Assembly: GCA_049724395.1 (NCBI GenBank)
Contig: JAUGWO010000203.1
Location: 62,001-126,000 of the forward strand
DNA: 64,000 nt
Reading direction: 5' to 3'
Origin: Spongospora subterranea f. sp. subterranea
Taxonomy: Eukaryota > Endomyxa: Phytomyxea > Phytomyxea > Plasmodiophorida
Shown here: positions 34,091 to 46,130 of the stretch, in pieces
Numbering within the stretch: the first letter of the stretch is position 1
Layout: each line of letters opens with the position of its first letter
Translations under genes and position numbers: made by a program
The notes under the pieces: generated by a model
The model's input: the letters and a program-made list of their open reading frames with translations, nothing else
What the model was told of the DNA's origin: nothing
Databases searched by the model: none

Positions 34091-35147
34091 TCAACGATCA
34101 TATTGTGTAGGACGATACAGGTTTTGACGATATTCTTCATATTCTGTGAGCTCCACGATCGGCCCCGGGACTGACAATATGTTGAAGCGGCTTTGCCAGA
34201 TGCCGAATACCCTTGTCACTTCTTTCCATTTCGCCTGTTGCAGTTTTGCAAACAATATGTTTTTACAGAGATCAGGTTGACGAAAAGATTCCACAAAACA
34301 TTTCCCAGCTGGATATATACCGTCCACCAGAATGTAGTTATCATCGTATTGATTGCCGTTGATCACGTACGGTTTACATTTGAGGTTAGTCAGCACGATG
34401 CTACTGTAGCTATCAAGGGTGAACGATCAATAATGTTCAGGCCGTTCATTGAGGCTGGGTATCCGAAGCTGGCATACGAAATAGATGCCTCGGGGACCAA
34501 CGATCGCTTCCAGGCATTCCCTTATCTTTGCCGATGTATTGACCTGAATACGCCTTAGGACAATTTTTCCATTCCCGATGCATGCAATCCATGCTGAACA
34601 CCTGATCTGTCCACCCATGTTGCTCATCGATGTCGAGGATTTTGTCAATATCATGCTCTGTTGGGGGCCTTAGACATTGGCTTCCGTAAGCAGAAATGAT
34701 ACCATCGCAAAATGCTTCAAGACAGTTCTTCGCAACTGTTTCAGAGATTCGGCAATATTCATCCACAGCGTCGGCAGGAGATTCAAAACAGATCATTCGT
34801 AGCGCAGCAGTAATCTTCTGTAGGGGACGGGGCCAAGGTTTACGCAGACCATCAGCCTTCTGCTGTAATTAAGGGGCGACACTTGGCAAATCCTCAAGAA
34901 TCTTTGTGAATAACGCCGAACTCATTCTGAACCGCTGGCGGAAGATCGATTCGGGATAAGTAGGGTCACGTGAAAGATAGTCCCGAACAATTGCTGCATG
35001 TCCAGCAGCGAAGTCAAGGCTCAAATTGGGTCTTTTCCAGTTTTTACCCCACCCCCCATGACGCTTTTGTGGGCGTTGTTGCTCGCTCAAAGACGCGAAA
35101 ATTTCCGAGTCAATGAGATCATCCAACGTTGAATTATACGAAGCCAT
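34091..35147 (-). mobile_element. PIF/Harbinger transposase, decayed
   Basis: N-terminal frame 34869-35147 starts MASYNSTLDDLIDSEIF and contains YPESIFRQRFRMSSALFTKI, typical of plant ALP1-like Harbinger nucleases. The DDE core follows in other frames: FSMDCMHREWKNCPKAYSGQ (first D), the KGMPGSDRWSPRHL region, and YILVDGIYPAGKCFVESFRQ (second D), ending in KEVTRVFGIWQSRFNI (E helix). At least two frame breaks separate these, so it is inactive. The missing Myb-like partner protein could be of the type seen at 6022-6738. Confidence 0.85.
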
Positions 35148-35239
35148 GTATTCTGCATTTAATTACGACAAATGTCTTCGCGATACTACAACTTGACACC
35201 CACCGACTAACACCCAAATTCGACCACTCTTATTTTATT

Positions 35240-38200
35240 TTACGGACAGGTTCAGTCTACAGGTTGTAATGATGGATTGCCATGTGCAGTTGCTGTATTC
35301 CCATTGAGATCAGAAATAAGGGGATTGGCGCCTCTCTTCAACAGATACTTGACCAGAACTTCTCTATAGCCTCAGCTTCAGTTGAGGGGGATGATCAGTG
35401 TCAAATATGATATCTAGGACCAACCTATTACACGCAATAGCCCTATGAAGACGTGTAGCCCCATCATTGCCAGAGTGGTTCACTTGAATAGTTTTCGATC
35501 ATTGATATGATGATTTCGTCTGTCCTGTTGGCACATCATTAGGTGTTTCAAGATATTGTGGGTTATTTGGGCGATATACAACTCAGTTGAAATATGGGTG
35601 TGCAATGGTGTGTTCCCATCAATATTTGCTATATTGGGATCGGCACCTCTCTCCACAAGAATCTGGATGATATCAAAACTGGAAACACAAAAAACTCAAT
35701 ATTAAAGTTGTGATCAGAACCAGACTGTCATTTCTACCAACCGTGCAAGAGTAACTGCCAGAAACAGAGCGGTTTGCCTTTTTTGGTTTCTGAAATTGAT
35801 TATTCCTGAAACGTGGCCTGACGGTTGACATCCCGGTCCCTGTGAGATCAGAGCAGCGACTTCAATGATCTCGACACACCCATCAACAATATACAAGCCG
35901 ATTATAAACTAACTCTCCATTTGAACACATTAAGGAATCTGTCATCCCGTTTTGACCCAGAACAGCGGCCGTTCTTGGCGTTGCCGCCTCAAGTATAAAT
36001 ATAATGGTCTCTCCACTTCTATGAGATTTAATATGAGAATTGTGGTAAAAATAACAAGTTTAAAGGTGTGTACAGATTATGCTCTATTGCCAGGTGCAGT
36101 GCTGTATTCCCATTAGAATCAGCAATAATGGGGTTGGCGCCTCTCCTCAACAATGTCATAACCACCACTTCCCTAACCAATCAATGTTTTTGAGGGGACG
36201 ATCAGTGTCTACACGACATCAATTGACCAACCGATGACACTTAATAGCATTATGGAAAAGAGTGGAGCCATCATTGTACCGGTGGTCGATATCAATATTT
36301 TGTATCATTGACTAGAATAGAATCGTCTGATCTGTGATAACGTGAGTAAACTGTTGGAGAATCTGGTGAGATTTGTTTAACTCACAGGTTATGACAGAAT
36401 AGCTGGTGCAATGGTTTATGCCATATCATGATCCGCTATCGTGGGATCGGCACCGTTCTCCAACAGAAATTGGGCGATATCAACACTGGGGATACGAGAC
36501 CTTAGTATTGAACTCGCTGATCAGAGTCAGACAGAGAACTTCGACCAACCGATCCAAAAAGAACTGCAAAAAAGAAAGCAGTTTTGCCCTTATGGTTCCT
36601 CGAATTGATTATAGGGTCGCATGAGAGAGCGATTACTTTAGAAGACGACGTCTCGGCATTCTGTGAGATCGAATCAGGTCCTTCAATGTTGCCAGACCGA
36701 TAAATGACCAATATACAGGCAATCAATCAATCGTTGAATCAAACACGTATAGAATCGTGTTGTCATCGGATTCTGGAACATAAGGTGGATTGGTTTTGGC
36801 CTCGCCGCGTTCAATCATATCGGATGATGACCTGCCCACCTCTGTAGATATATGAACTAGGTGAGATATTTTGAAAAATCAGCAATGTTAACTGTTCATC
36901 ATTACATTCCGCGCTAAACTACTGCCAGGTGAAGTACTGACATCCCCATGCCATGATCAAGAATGACAGGAATTGCGCCTTTCTTCAGCAGGTTTTTGAC
37001 CAAAATTTCCCTAATTTAGCCAGTTGTATTGAGGCGCTGCTCAATATCCAACACTAATTACGACAAACCGTTTGTGCATCTGATTGCATCTCGGAGAAGA
37101 GTGGATCCATGCCTGTTCACTTGATTGACATTCAATATTCTCAATCATCAAAATGATCATTTCGTCAGTCCTATCAGCACATCAGTAAATATCTGAATAT
37201 TTTTTGAGATTTGTGCGACATACATGTCAGTGTGGCAAATTAGTGTGCAATGGTGAGTCCCCATAGTTATCCGATATAGTGGGATCGGCCCCATTAAGAA
37301 AAAGAATGTTGGCGATAGATACCACTGAAGATATACAGACACCCATCATTGATGTGGGTGATTAGAACAAGGACAGTAAATATGGCCAACCGATTAAGAT
37401 AAACTGCTGTGCAGAAAGGAGTGCGCCCCACATTGTTCCTGAGGTTCAATATTTCTGACAGTCGCTTTACCGATGGCGTTTCGGTCCCTGTGAGGTCAGA
37501 TCAGCGACTTTAATGATTTCAGCACACTTATCAACAAGTATACAGGCCATCATGAATTCATTGTTCCACTCAGAACACCTAGAAGGGATTTGTGAGCTCA
37601 TTATGTCTCAGAATATCGACAGCTTTTGCCCTCGCCGCTTTAATTATATCAATAATGATCTTATCGACTTCTGTGAGATCTCAATCAGATGAGTTGCAAT
37701 TTCCACAGATTACTAGCAGTCTACAAGTCTCGTTCTTGTATCGCCAAGTGGAGTGGTGTATTGCCGTCAATATCTGATATTGTGGGATCGGCACCGAGAT
37801 CCAACAGAAGTCGGGAGATCTCCTCACTGAAACTCATTATTGATGGCGCTAACCAGACCCAGACAGTAAATTGACCAACCAACGATGATAAAACACTGCA
37901 TGTGAAAGAGCGGTGTGCCCCTTAAGGTTGGTGAGCTTGAGTAGTTTTGTACGTCAACTCTCTTTTGCCGATGGCATTTCGGTCCCTATGAGATCAGATC
38001 AGCGACTTCAATTTTTTCCACACACCAGATTTACAATATACAGGCCATTATGAATCAGTTGTTCCACTCAAACACAAAGAAGGATTCCGTCATCCCACCA
38101 TGACCCAGAACGTGGATAGACTGTGCCTTCGTCTGCCTCAATCATTTCAAAAATGGTCTCTTTCACTTCTGTGATATCTCAATCAGATGAGTTCGAATTT

Positions 38201-38900
38201 CCATAAATGATTGCAGTCTACAGGTTTCGTTCTATCGCCAGGTACAGTGCTGTAGTGCCCGAATTATCAACGATAACGGGATTGGCTCCTCCATCCAACA
38301 GAGCCTTGATCACCACTTTCCTGAACAATCAGTAGTAAATATTGACAGCAGATCACCCCTTAAACACTCTATACGACCAACCGTTCACAGTCCACTGCAA
38401 AATGGAGTGGAGTTTTACCAGCATTGTTTTGGAGGTCAAGAGCTTGTGGTTGTGTCATTTTGATTTTTTCCAAGAGCTTTATGACGGCGATATTTCTATT
38501 GAGGTGTCAGATAAGGGGTAATGATATATCATATGGAATATATTACAGGCCCTGACCAGCGGCGATGTGCAATGGAGTATTCCCGAATTCATCCTGTGTG
38601 AATATGTCGGCCCCTCGATCTATCAGAATCGTGGCGACATTGTTTCTATTGTATTGACATCAAAGGAGAAATGGAATCCTTGGTCAAGCCGAATTTACCT
38701 GTTGTAGAGAAGTGCTAAATCAAGAACGGTGATCTTGTAACTTATGTATGCCTCGTCCCAATTCTGATTCCGACCAATGCCACGTTCAATATAATAGGGA
38801 TCAACTGCACTCGGGTTAAATGTCGTGGCCAATTGCTCAGCGAAGTCATTCCTAACCAATCCGATTAGTCAATTAATACAGTATGACGCAACATCAATAG
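35240..38900 (-). CDS. Multi-exon ankyrin-repeat gene built from duplicated exon cassettes
   Basis: At least seventeen ankyrin units lie in short exon-like pieces on the minus strand, among them DIIQILVERGADPNIANIDG (35.6 kb), NPIIADSNGNTALHLAIE (36.1), IANILFLNGADPTISDNYG (37.3), RLLLDLGADPTISDIDGNTP (37.8), NPVIVDNSGTTALYLAIE (38.3) and ATILIDRGADIFTQDEFGNT (38.6). Four unit types alternate in fixed order (RGANP-type, short GSTLLH-type, GADPTI-type, TALFLAV-type), and the set repeats every 0.8-0.85 kb. Units are separated by 50-150 bp of intron-like sequence. An upstream exon near 38.7-38.85 kb reads YISYKITVLDLALLYNR. I could not join all exons in frame, so this could be one gene, two, or a partly decayed array. 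Confidence 0.65.
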
Positions 38901-40440
38901 ACTATGGGACCCGTTTTCAATTGCCCTATTGAGGGCAGGTTTGAGCCCATTCAATTTTTGCAAGAGGAACCCGGCACCGAAAATCAACATTAGATTCAAT
39001 ACCTTCGGTACCATCAGTAAAACAAAAGAACCCTAGTAAAGAATTACTGGCTTCTACAAATAAAGGCGGGACCCCATATCCCGTACGGGGATATTCTGAC
39101 GGACTCAATTCGGACCGGCCTCCTTGGTACATCAGCGATAAGTGGGCCTGCAAATGGGGCGAGTTGAAAATGATCCAAAAATAGCGCAAACTGCGAAATT
39201 GGCCCAAACATGGCCCGAAAACCTGATTTGACCCAAAAAGGGCCCGAAAAGCTATATTTGACTTTTATAACTCAGTCAGATGATGTTAATTTTTTAAAAA
39301 CGTAGCAATGTTGTTTTTTGGATTGTAATGAGCTGTTAAATGATATTGGAATTCTATAACTTTATTTGGATCATCAGTGATCTTGGAAAAGTTCAAAATG
39401 GTCATCGATCGGTGGATAATCTTCAGCCACTTGCATTAGCCCTGAGATGGATCCTGTGCAATAATAGGTTCATTGAAATATTTACACCATCTACCATGAT
39501 GTCACTTCACAAACACCAATCCTAAAACTCCAGACCACTGACAGGGAATCCCCCTTTGGAACGTCGTCGAGTTGGTGTTCCGGATGTGATTCCTCAAACT
39601 CTGGGCTAATTTTTCTTCGATGCAGCAACAGCGACTGCAGTTTCTCCCTTGGACGGAATCGACGGGGCTTGCTAAAAGCCGAACTTCGATAGTCTTGTAG
39701 CTGCAATTTCGGCCTTCGCCGAGCGCTGGACAACAAGGTTCGCAGAGTCTTGTAATCAAGCTGTGTAGGCCGAATGCAGCTAGTGCATCCAACCCGCTGG
39801 CATACAATCGGAGCCATGTCAACCATTCCGATTTCCCGGTCCCCGACATCATTATCTGAACAATTTCCACACTCTCAGTATATTCTATATGGCGAAATCG
39901 GGCATAGATATATCCTAAATCGTGATTGTCATTGTAGGATATTACCGCATTACTGATTGAAGACAGACTGGCAATGGGATCATCTGCATGTACATGAATG
40001 GAGCACAACAATACAGGAACGAAACGCAAATGAGATCACTGGAATCTATGTCCAAGTCAGTACTTTGGTGGGTGAGCTGAAACAGGCGGAATGTTTGATC
40101 GGCAATTGAACGCCAGCACGGCTGGAGTCTAGATCTGCACAGTGATTTCACAACTTGAGATTCTATATCTTCACTGTGATTGGAATCAATCACATCAATT
40201 TAACCCGATAATTGTTCAGATTTGGATTCAATCAACCTCGGGCTCACCGCGATTCCAAAATGAACATTTGTCGCCTTGGGCTTCTCCTTGAAGCTAATGT
40301 ATGACAATCCTGTCTTGGATATCCCTGGTCTGTTATAATACCGGAACGTCAATCGATCATGGGATTCATCTTCGCCAGCCATGACATTCCCAGGATAATG
40401 GGATGATGAGAGCGGTCCAGCAAATACAGACTCGTACACG
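38901..40440 (-). CDS. Hypothetical minus-strand exons upstream of the ankyrin array
   Basis: Frames 38926-39207, 39502-40029 and 40200-40439 look partly coding: the first carries GVPPLFVEASNSLLGFFCF; the second is Cys-rich (RLCEPCCPALGEGRNCSY); the third starts MYESVFAGPLSSSHYPGN and contains FRYYNRPGISKTGLSYISF. They may be N-terminal exons of the ankyrin gene or one or two separate decayed genes. An in-frame stop separates the third from the next open stretch and I found no clean intron there. No family was recognised. Confidence 0.35.
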
Positions 40441-40572
40441 ACTAACGACTAACCAGAGATCTCCAATTGTACTGGTACCCTTCGTTGGGTGATAACGGGG
40501 AGTTGACGACCGTCGAAAACTTCAACGAACTGCGGCTTGGGGAGACGGATTAGCGGTATCTGGTTCTCCTTT

Positions 40573-40905
40573 ATGAAAGTAGCATCAGCGAAAGCCGAAA
40601 AAGCATTAAAGTCAATCAAACAAGGGACTGCGATGGGTTCGGTATCTTGCCAGGATATCTTAGCGAGAGTTATGAGAGGGGGACTCGTTCTGGAAAACGA
40701 CCCTACTACGTCTACGACCGGTCGCAGATTTAACTACGTCTGCGACCCAGTGAATTGGAGTCGTGTATCTGTTATGTCTACGGCCATGGAACCCTCGCGC
40801 TTGGCAAACCTGTTCAGCCCGTCGGGCGTTCAGTTGGATAAAATTGAGAATGAGTGTCTGCTTCTTCGGTTAATGAAGATCTCGAGGGTCCATCAACACA
40901 TGTAA
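40573..40905 (+). CDS. Hypothetical short protein
   Basis: An intact frame of 110 residues begins MKVASAKAEKALKSIKQ and contains a basic, serine-rich middle (TTSTTGRRFNYVCDPVNWSR). The frame is open a few codons further upstream. No family similarity and no splice evidence; it may be a fragment of a decayed gene. Confidence 0.3.
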   Translation: MKVASAKAEKALKSIKQGTAMGSVSCQDILARVMRGGLVLENDPTTSTTGRRFNYVCDPVNWSRVSVMSTAMEPSRLANLFSPSGVQLDKIENECLLLRLMKISRVHQHM

Positions 40906-41849
40906 CCTCTTTGAATTATGTCGAGATATATTGTATATATGTGCTGTGCTTCCAAGCAAACAAATAGATCACAGTTGGGCGATCAGCTGTTTTCGGAGTG
41001 TCCGATCTTTTTTTTTCCAATGTGTCAAAAAAGGTTGACATTCAGTGAATGTTTGTTGGTCAAAGTTTCAGGAAATACAGTCCAATTGATTGATTTACCA
41101 GAGCATTCTCCGTTTTGAATCGACCTGGCAACTTTCACCCCCAAATTGCCAGTTTCGTGGATCTGTGTTTTCCAAGAATAATGGGAGATGGCCATTGCAC
41201 TGCCATGATGAAGTTGGAAATGAATCCCCTTGGTGAGTTGTGTCAAAGCGAACGTTTTGTCTGGTTTGTAATAACCGGTACCCACTGGGGGTCTTAGACT
41301 TGATTGGTGTGATCAAATCAGCATTAACATCATTCCTAATTACCAGTCTATGAGAAGCATTATTTTGTATGAGGAATGCCGATTTCGCAGGTCAGAAACT
41401 AGGAGAAGAAACAAAGGGAGTCGCTACGACAATGATTCCGTTGGTCTTAATCTGGTTCACCTTTATCGCTGATGAACGAAAGCAAAAACCCCCGAAGCTA
41501 CAGAAGAGGGTAGCCCTTACACCACAAATGTGAAATAAAGCGCCCGCTGTTTTAGATGGAGTATATTCCATTCTGGTGTTGCCAAACAATACATTGTTAG
41601 ATGGGCCAGCCTAGCGGCAACGCGTGCAGACCTATACGACTGCCGCTCGTATGAATTCTGTACACATTATGACATCATATGACAATATCTCGGGGATCGC
41701 AACACTGCAGAGATTGGGCTCTAAAAACCAGGATAGGAGCGGAGGCGATTTGCCTTTCGAAATCGCACGACGCGTCAAAATCTACCAAAGACTTCGGGAT
41801 GGACGGCGGAAGATGTGGCGATAATTGCCCAGGCACGACGATGGATGCT
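40906..41849. other. Gap without a gene
   Basis: Nothing recognisable on either strand. The right end grades into the Ty3 chromovirus fossil. Confidence 0.35.
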
Positions 41850-43365
41850 CGTAAAGCGACACCATATCCTGCCCTTATGTGCCACGATGATTAACCCTTC
41901 TCAATCGATCGAGGAGCGTATCAAACTTAACCAGCAGTCGGACACCTTCGTCCAGGATATCATTTCAAGGCTTCCTGTGACAAGTTTTCGACTCGACAAC
42001 GGCATCCTCTACAAAGAGAAATCGCTGGTAGTGGTGGGAGAAGATTGCAAACTGGACATATTGAAGGCACGTCACGATGCCCCAGCGAGTGGTCATTTCG
42101 GTATTTCTAAGACACTTAACCCAGTACGACGTACCTACTGGTGGCCTGGAATGTCCAAGTATATTAAAAGGTATGTTATCTCCTGTGACACATGTGCTAG
42201 AGCAAAGTCCAGTCGCCATCAACCGCACGGTCTACTCTGCCCTTTTCCGATCGCAGAGGACATTTGGCGCTCGATTACCATGGACTTCATTGTTAAATTG
42301 CCGAAGTCTCGGGGGCACGATTCTATCCTGGTGGTGGTAGATCGTTTCTCCAAAATGAGCCATTTTATTCCTTGCACCGAATCGATAAATGGGGCAGGTC
42401 TCGCCGATTTGCTCTTGACGAATGTTTTCAAATTACATGGGTTGCCCGACGAGATCATTTCCGATCGCGGACCCCAGTTCGTCTCGAAATTCTGGAAACA
42501 CCTGTTGGCTCGCTTCAAGATTGATCGCAAACTGTCCTGATCGCGACACCCCCAGACGGATGGGCAGACAGAAACACTAAATCAAGTGTTGGAACAGTAC
42601 TTACGCTGTTACATTAATTTCCAACAAAACAACTGGGTGGATTTGTTACCAGTTGCTGAATTCGCTGACAATAACGCAGAACATTCGGCGACAAAGATGA
42701 CGCCATTTTATGCGGTCTATGGTTCTCACCCCCGTTTCGACGACGCCACATCGTGTTCAGTTGCGACTCTTCCATCGGCTGATGAACGAGTCAACCACAT
42801 CAATGAAGGTCGGATGTTCCTCAAGGCAGAACTACAACGCGCGGTTCGAGATATGAAACATTTCGCTGATAAGAAACGATTCCCTCACCCGAACTACAAG
42901 GTTGGCGATAAGGTTTGGTTGAAATCGGAGGGTATTTCATCTGGCCGTCCTAGTTCTAAGCTGAGTAGTCGAAGATTAGGGCCGTACTCCATTACAGAGA
43001 TGATCAACCCAGTGACCTACCGTTTATCCCTATCACATGACAGTCGGCTCCACAACGCATTCCATGTTGCACTACTGTCCCCACACAAGGAGAACGAGAT
43101 CCCAGAGCGCGTTCAATCTCCACCTCCGCCTCTTATCCTTGACTCTGACCACAAGGACCCATTATATATTGTCAATGAGGTACTGGACTCTCGTTGGTAT
43201 AGAAATCAGTTGCAGTATCTCCTCGATTGGGAAGGGTATCCGCCGTCAGAGCGATCGTGGGAGCCCGCACGTAACCTTGGTTCCACACCGGCCTTAAAGG
43301 AAACGATTCGTCGGTTTCATGTGGATTACCCGTCCAAGCCGGGCCCTGGCTTAAGGAGGGGGTGA
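41850..43365 (+). mobile_element. Ty3/gypsy chromovirus fossil (integrase and chromodomain)
   Basis: Parts in order: the integrase HHCC region (SGHFGISKTLNPVRRTYWWP, CDTCARAKSSRH), the catalytic core (WRSITMDFIVKLPKSRGHDS, ISDRGPQFVSKFW), the C-terminal integrase domain (NYKVGDKVWLKSEGI) and a chromodomain (VLDSRWYRNQLQYLLDWEGY). A polypurine tract (AAGGAGGGGGTGA) and a TG...CA long terminal repeat follow directly. It is broken, with about two breaks in what remains, and lacks gag, protease, RT and RNase H upstream. The well-kept integrase suggests a fairly young insertion. Confidence 0.9.
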
Positions 43366-43759
43366 TGTTAGGAACACTCCCATATATTCCTAACATTCGC
43401 GGCTTCGCCGCAGTTCCGCCGCAGTTTTCCGACAAGAATGACCTCCTGGCTGGTCATTCTTGTCAACTCTTTGCTTCGCCTGTATTAATACACACGTGAT
43501 TATATCAGAGGATCTGTTCGTCCCATAAATTATATAACTTTAATAGAAAACTATTAAAATAAATTGTAGTGTTATTATTTATAAAATAAAAAGCTGTTTA
43601 TGGGACGAACAGATCCTCTGATATAATCACGTGTGTATTAATACAGGCGAAGCAAAGAGTTGACAAGAATGACCAGCCAGAGGTCATTCTTGTCGGAAAA
43701 CTGCGGCGGAACTGCGGCGAAGCCGCGAATGTTAGGAATATATGGGAGTGTTCCTAACA
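43366..43759. repeat. 3' LTR of the chromovirus, itself a giant inverted repeat
   Basis: It begins TGTTAGGAACACTCCC and ends GGGAGTGTTCCTAACA. Left arm 43366-43529 and right arm 43597-43759 are near-perfect reverse complements of about 163 bp around a 67-bp AT-rich spacer. Confidence 0.9.
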
Positions 43760-43764
43760 CCACG

Positions 43765-43935
43765 CATCGAGGAATTAATGGGCAAAAACTGTCATTCAAC
43801 CATTTCTTCCTTATCTTCAGTTTCGTCTTGGAAGGTCGGTTTCGTTCCACTTCCAAGACAACTGTGGAACGAAACCCACTGGGGATTTGATGCCCTTGTG
43901 CCATTGCTTGTTGCTGTAAATTTGAAAGTTCTGAA
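43765..43935 (-). repeat. Inverted partial copy of the gene at 43936-44655
   Basis: The minus strand reads LQQQAMAQGHQIPSGFRST and IPRCVV, nearly the same as the plus-strand gene at about 44245-44415. The LTR palindrome directly follows the IPRCVV codons, so the chromovirus end lies in or against this copy. Confidence 0.85.
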
Positions 43936-44655
43936 GCGATTGGCGTTCCCCACAATGAATACGATGCGATAATTAGATCCGGATTGACAGATCTCCTTCC
44001 TGCTCATGTATTCCTCTCTTATTCCTCAGATTACAACTCTGTTATCGCCGAACCAATTAAATCTGAAGAGAATGCCGCTGTCAGTGCTGCTTTTCCATGG
44101 GCTGTGGCACAGGCTTTGTTATCTCGTCACGATCATGACTACTACAAATATATTTTACCGGCTGGAACCCCGACTGTTGGACCAATCGGGGTTGGTCCAC
44201 TAATCAAGACTGATATGATGATCGGACCAGTATATTCATCATCAGAACTTCCAAATTTACAGCAACAAGCAATGGCACAAGGGCATCAAATCCCCAGTGG
44301 GTTTCGTTCAACGATTGTCTTGGAAGTGGAACAAAATCGACCTTCCAAAACGAAACTGAAGATACGGAAGAGATGGCTGGATAACTGCTTTTGCCCAATA
44401 ATTCCAAGATGTGTTATTGCAGTATTCATCAGGAAAAACACTGGTGAAATGAGGGTGTGCGTGTACCAACGGCATCAATCTGGGTACAACGTCATACAGG
44501 AGCTCCTTCTCCGACGGGACTTGAAAAAGGGTGAACAATTCATTCAAGCTGCAGTACAAAGATTTGTTTTTCGGGTGTTTCTACACTACCACCAATGGTT
44601 CAGGTCCATAATGGCATTCCTCAAGGAGCGCTGGGGGTGGATTGTTTCCCATTGA
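43936..44655 (+). CDS. Unidentified protein fragment, 5' end lost or remote
   Basis: A frame open from about 43936 to the stop at 44655 encodes at least 223 residues. It contains VPHNEYDAIIRSGLTDLLPA, a run of alanine-rich helix (AAVSAAFPWAVAQALLSRH), a glycine-proline loop (GTPTVGPIGVGPLIKT) and a basic stretch (NRPSKTKLKIRKRW) followed by CVIAVFIRKNTGEMRVCVY. There is no ATG near its left end, and the frame runs into the inverted copy, so the 5' part was probably lost in the rearrangement. Not recognised. It could be part of a transposon protein or of a host gene. Confidence 0.45.
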   Translation, partial: AIGVPHNEYDAIIRSGLTDLLPAHVFLSYSSDYNSVIAEPIKSEENAAVSAAFPWAVAQALLSRHDHDYYKYILPAGTPTVGPIGVGPLIKTDMMIGPVYSSSELPNLQQQAMAQGHQIPSGFRSTIVLEVEQNRPSKTKLKIRKRWLDNCFCPIIPRCVIAVFIRKNTGEMRVCVYQRHQSGYNVIQELLLRRDLKKGEQFIQAAVQRFVFRVFLHYHQWFRSIMAFLKERWGWIVSH

Positions 44656-44829
44656 TGCTCGCTCTCAATTCATACCGGAATTTAAATTTTAACTGATGTT
44701 TTTTGGGCAATTCCGAACCTCGCTGTGTTCCGTAATGACTATGACCTCCAAAAAGATTTATATAAGGATGATTCGGGATTGCGGCTGATTGGATTTTTTG
44801 AGTTGGAGTGCAGTTTTTCAGTAATTACG

Positions 44830-46130
44830 ACAAAATACTCGATTTGCCTGTTGGCATATGTATCACAAGCGTGAATTATACCTTCTGTCAATCATGTGCA
44901 TCATGCCGATACTGTTTTTCCAGGAATAAACTTTGAATTTTGTTTTGTAATGGGCCCAGCGGTGTCTAAACCAAAACTAAATCTTGTTGAATTGCGATAG
45001 AGAAAATATGGCGACCACGAACGAGGTGGTCATACTACGTGAACAGCTTCAAAACTGAGCTGAATTCAAAAAAGCCACATCATTAGCGAACGTCGAACGT
45101 TCCCCTCCAGCGTGACTTCGGATCGCGTGGGTCAACTTGTTCATGGATCATCAAAACTTTGTTTCCCTCGCCTTTTTCCAATGTTACTGCCCAGGTTTAC
45201 CGAATCCTGAGAGGCACGATGAAGGTAGGACTGCTTCTTTCGTCAATGAGTCCAACTTTGCCTTGAACCGTTCCGGTTTGCCAACTACCCCAGGAGTGGT
45301 CGAGGTTGTGTTAATTATCAACCTTTGGGATTGACGATTTCGGTAGTGGTATAAGGACCCAGTTGCCGATGCTGATGATTGGGCGGATATGGTTAAATTC
45401 GCCTACAGTGATGCCCAGCACTCCGCTGCATGGAATGGCGTCATTCCATGCAGTTCACGGGAACCACCCCTTTTGCGACAAGATTATTCCGTTCTCGGCT
45501 GTGACTCAACCCTAAGCCGATGATCGTGCAAACCACATCAACCACGATCAGAGCAGAACTTCAGTGCGCCCACACCGCAGATGGAGAACGATATTCCAAA
45601 CCGGGTTCAACCTTCACCGCCTCCTTTGATTATTGATTCTGATAACCCGGAACCACTTTATGATTAGGAACTGGCCCGAGAAACACTGCCGCCGTCATGC
45701 CATCTTCCAAGTCATTTACAACGTCATGATGATGGAACCGCTCAGCGACCCCACAGGGATGTTCAACGTTGGGAAATTTTCGATGAATATGGGACCTTCA
45801 AATATCGGCTTGCAGCTGCGGCGACATGGAATGGAGAAGCAAATAGGTGCATCCCTGCAACGAATCCGTGAAACAAGTGACATTAGATATCAACGTGTTG
45901 ATCAACTTCCTCGTTGACAACGTTGCAAGAACCAACACCATTGTCGAACTGATTTCTGCCCGACGGATTCTGGCCACAAAACAAATCGAAAGTTTTTCAA
46001 AGTCAGCAGAAGACCACAGCCGTCAAATTTCGAATCGTATCGCAGATTGCTCCATGAGGGTCCCGAACGCGAGACTCACTGGCTTGTGCCCAATGTCATT
46101 TATGATAACGCTCAGATAAATATTGGACAA
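44830..46130 (+). mobile_element. Ty3/gypsy fossil, heavily decayed (leader, gag start, integrase tail)
   Basis: A leader (about 44850-44970) matches the inverted copy at 32.81-32.94 kb, a gag-type start MATTNEVVILREQLQ follows near 45007, and further on integrase-tail phrases appear (DADDWADMVKFAYSDAQHSA; RVQPSPPPLIIDSDN, compare RVQSPPPPLILDSDH in the chromovirus fossil). Most of pol is missing. Many breaks; old. Confidence 0.65.
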
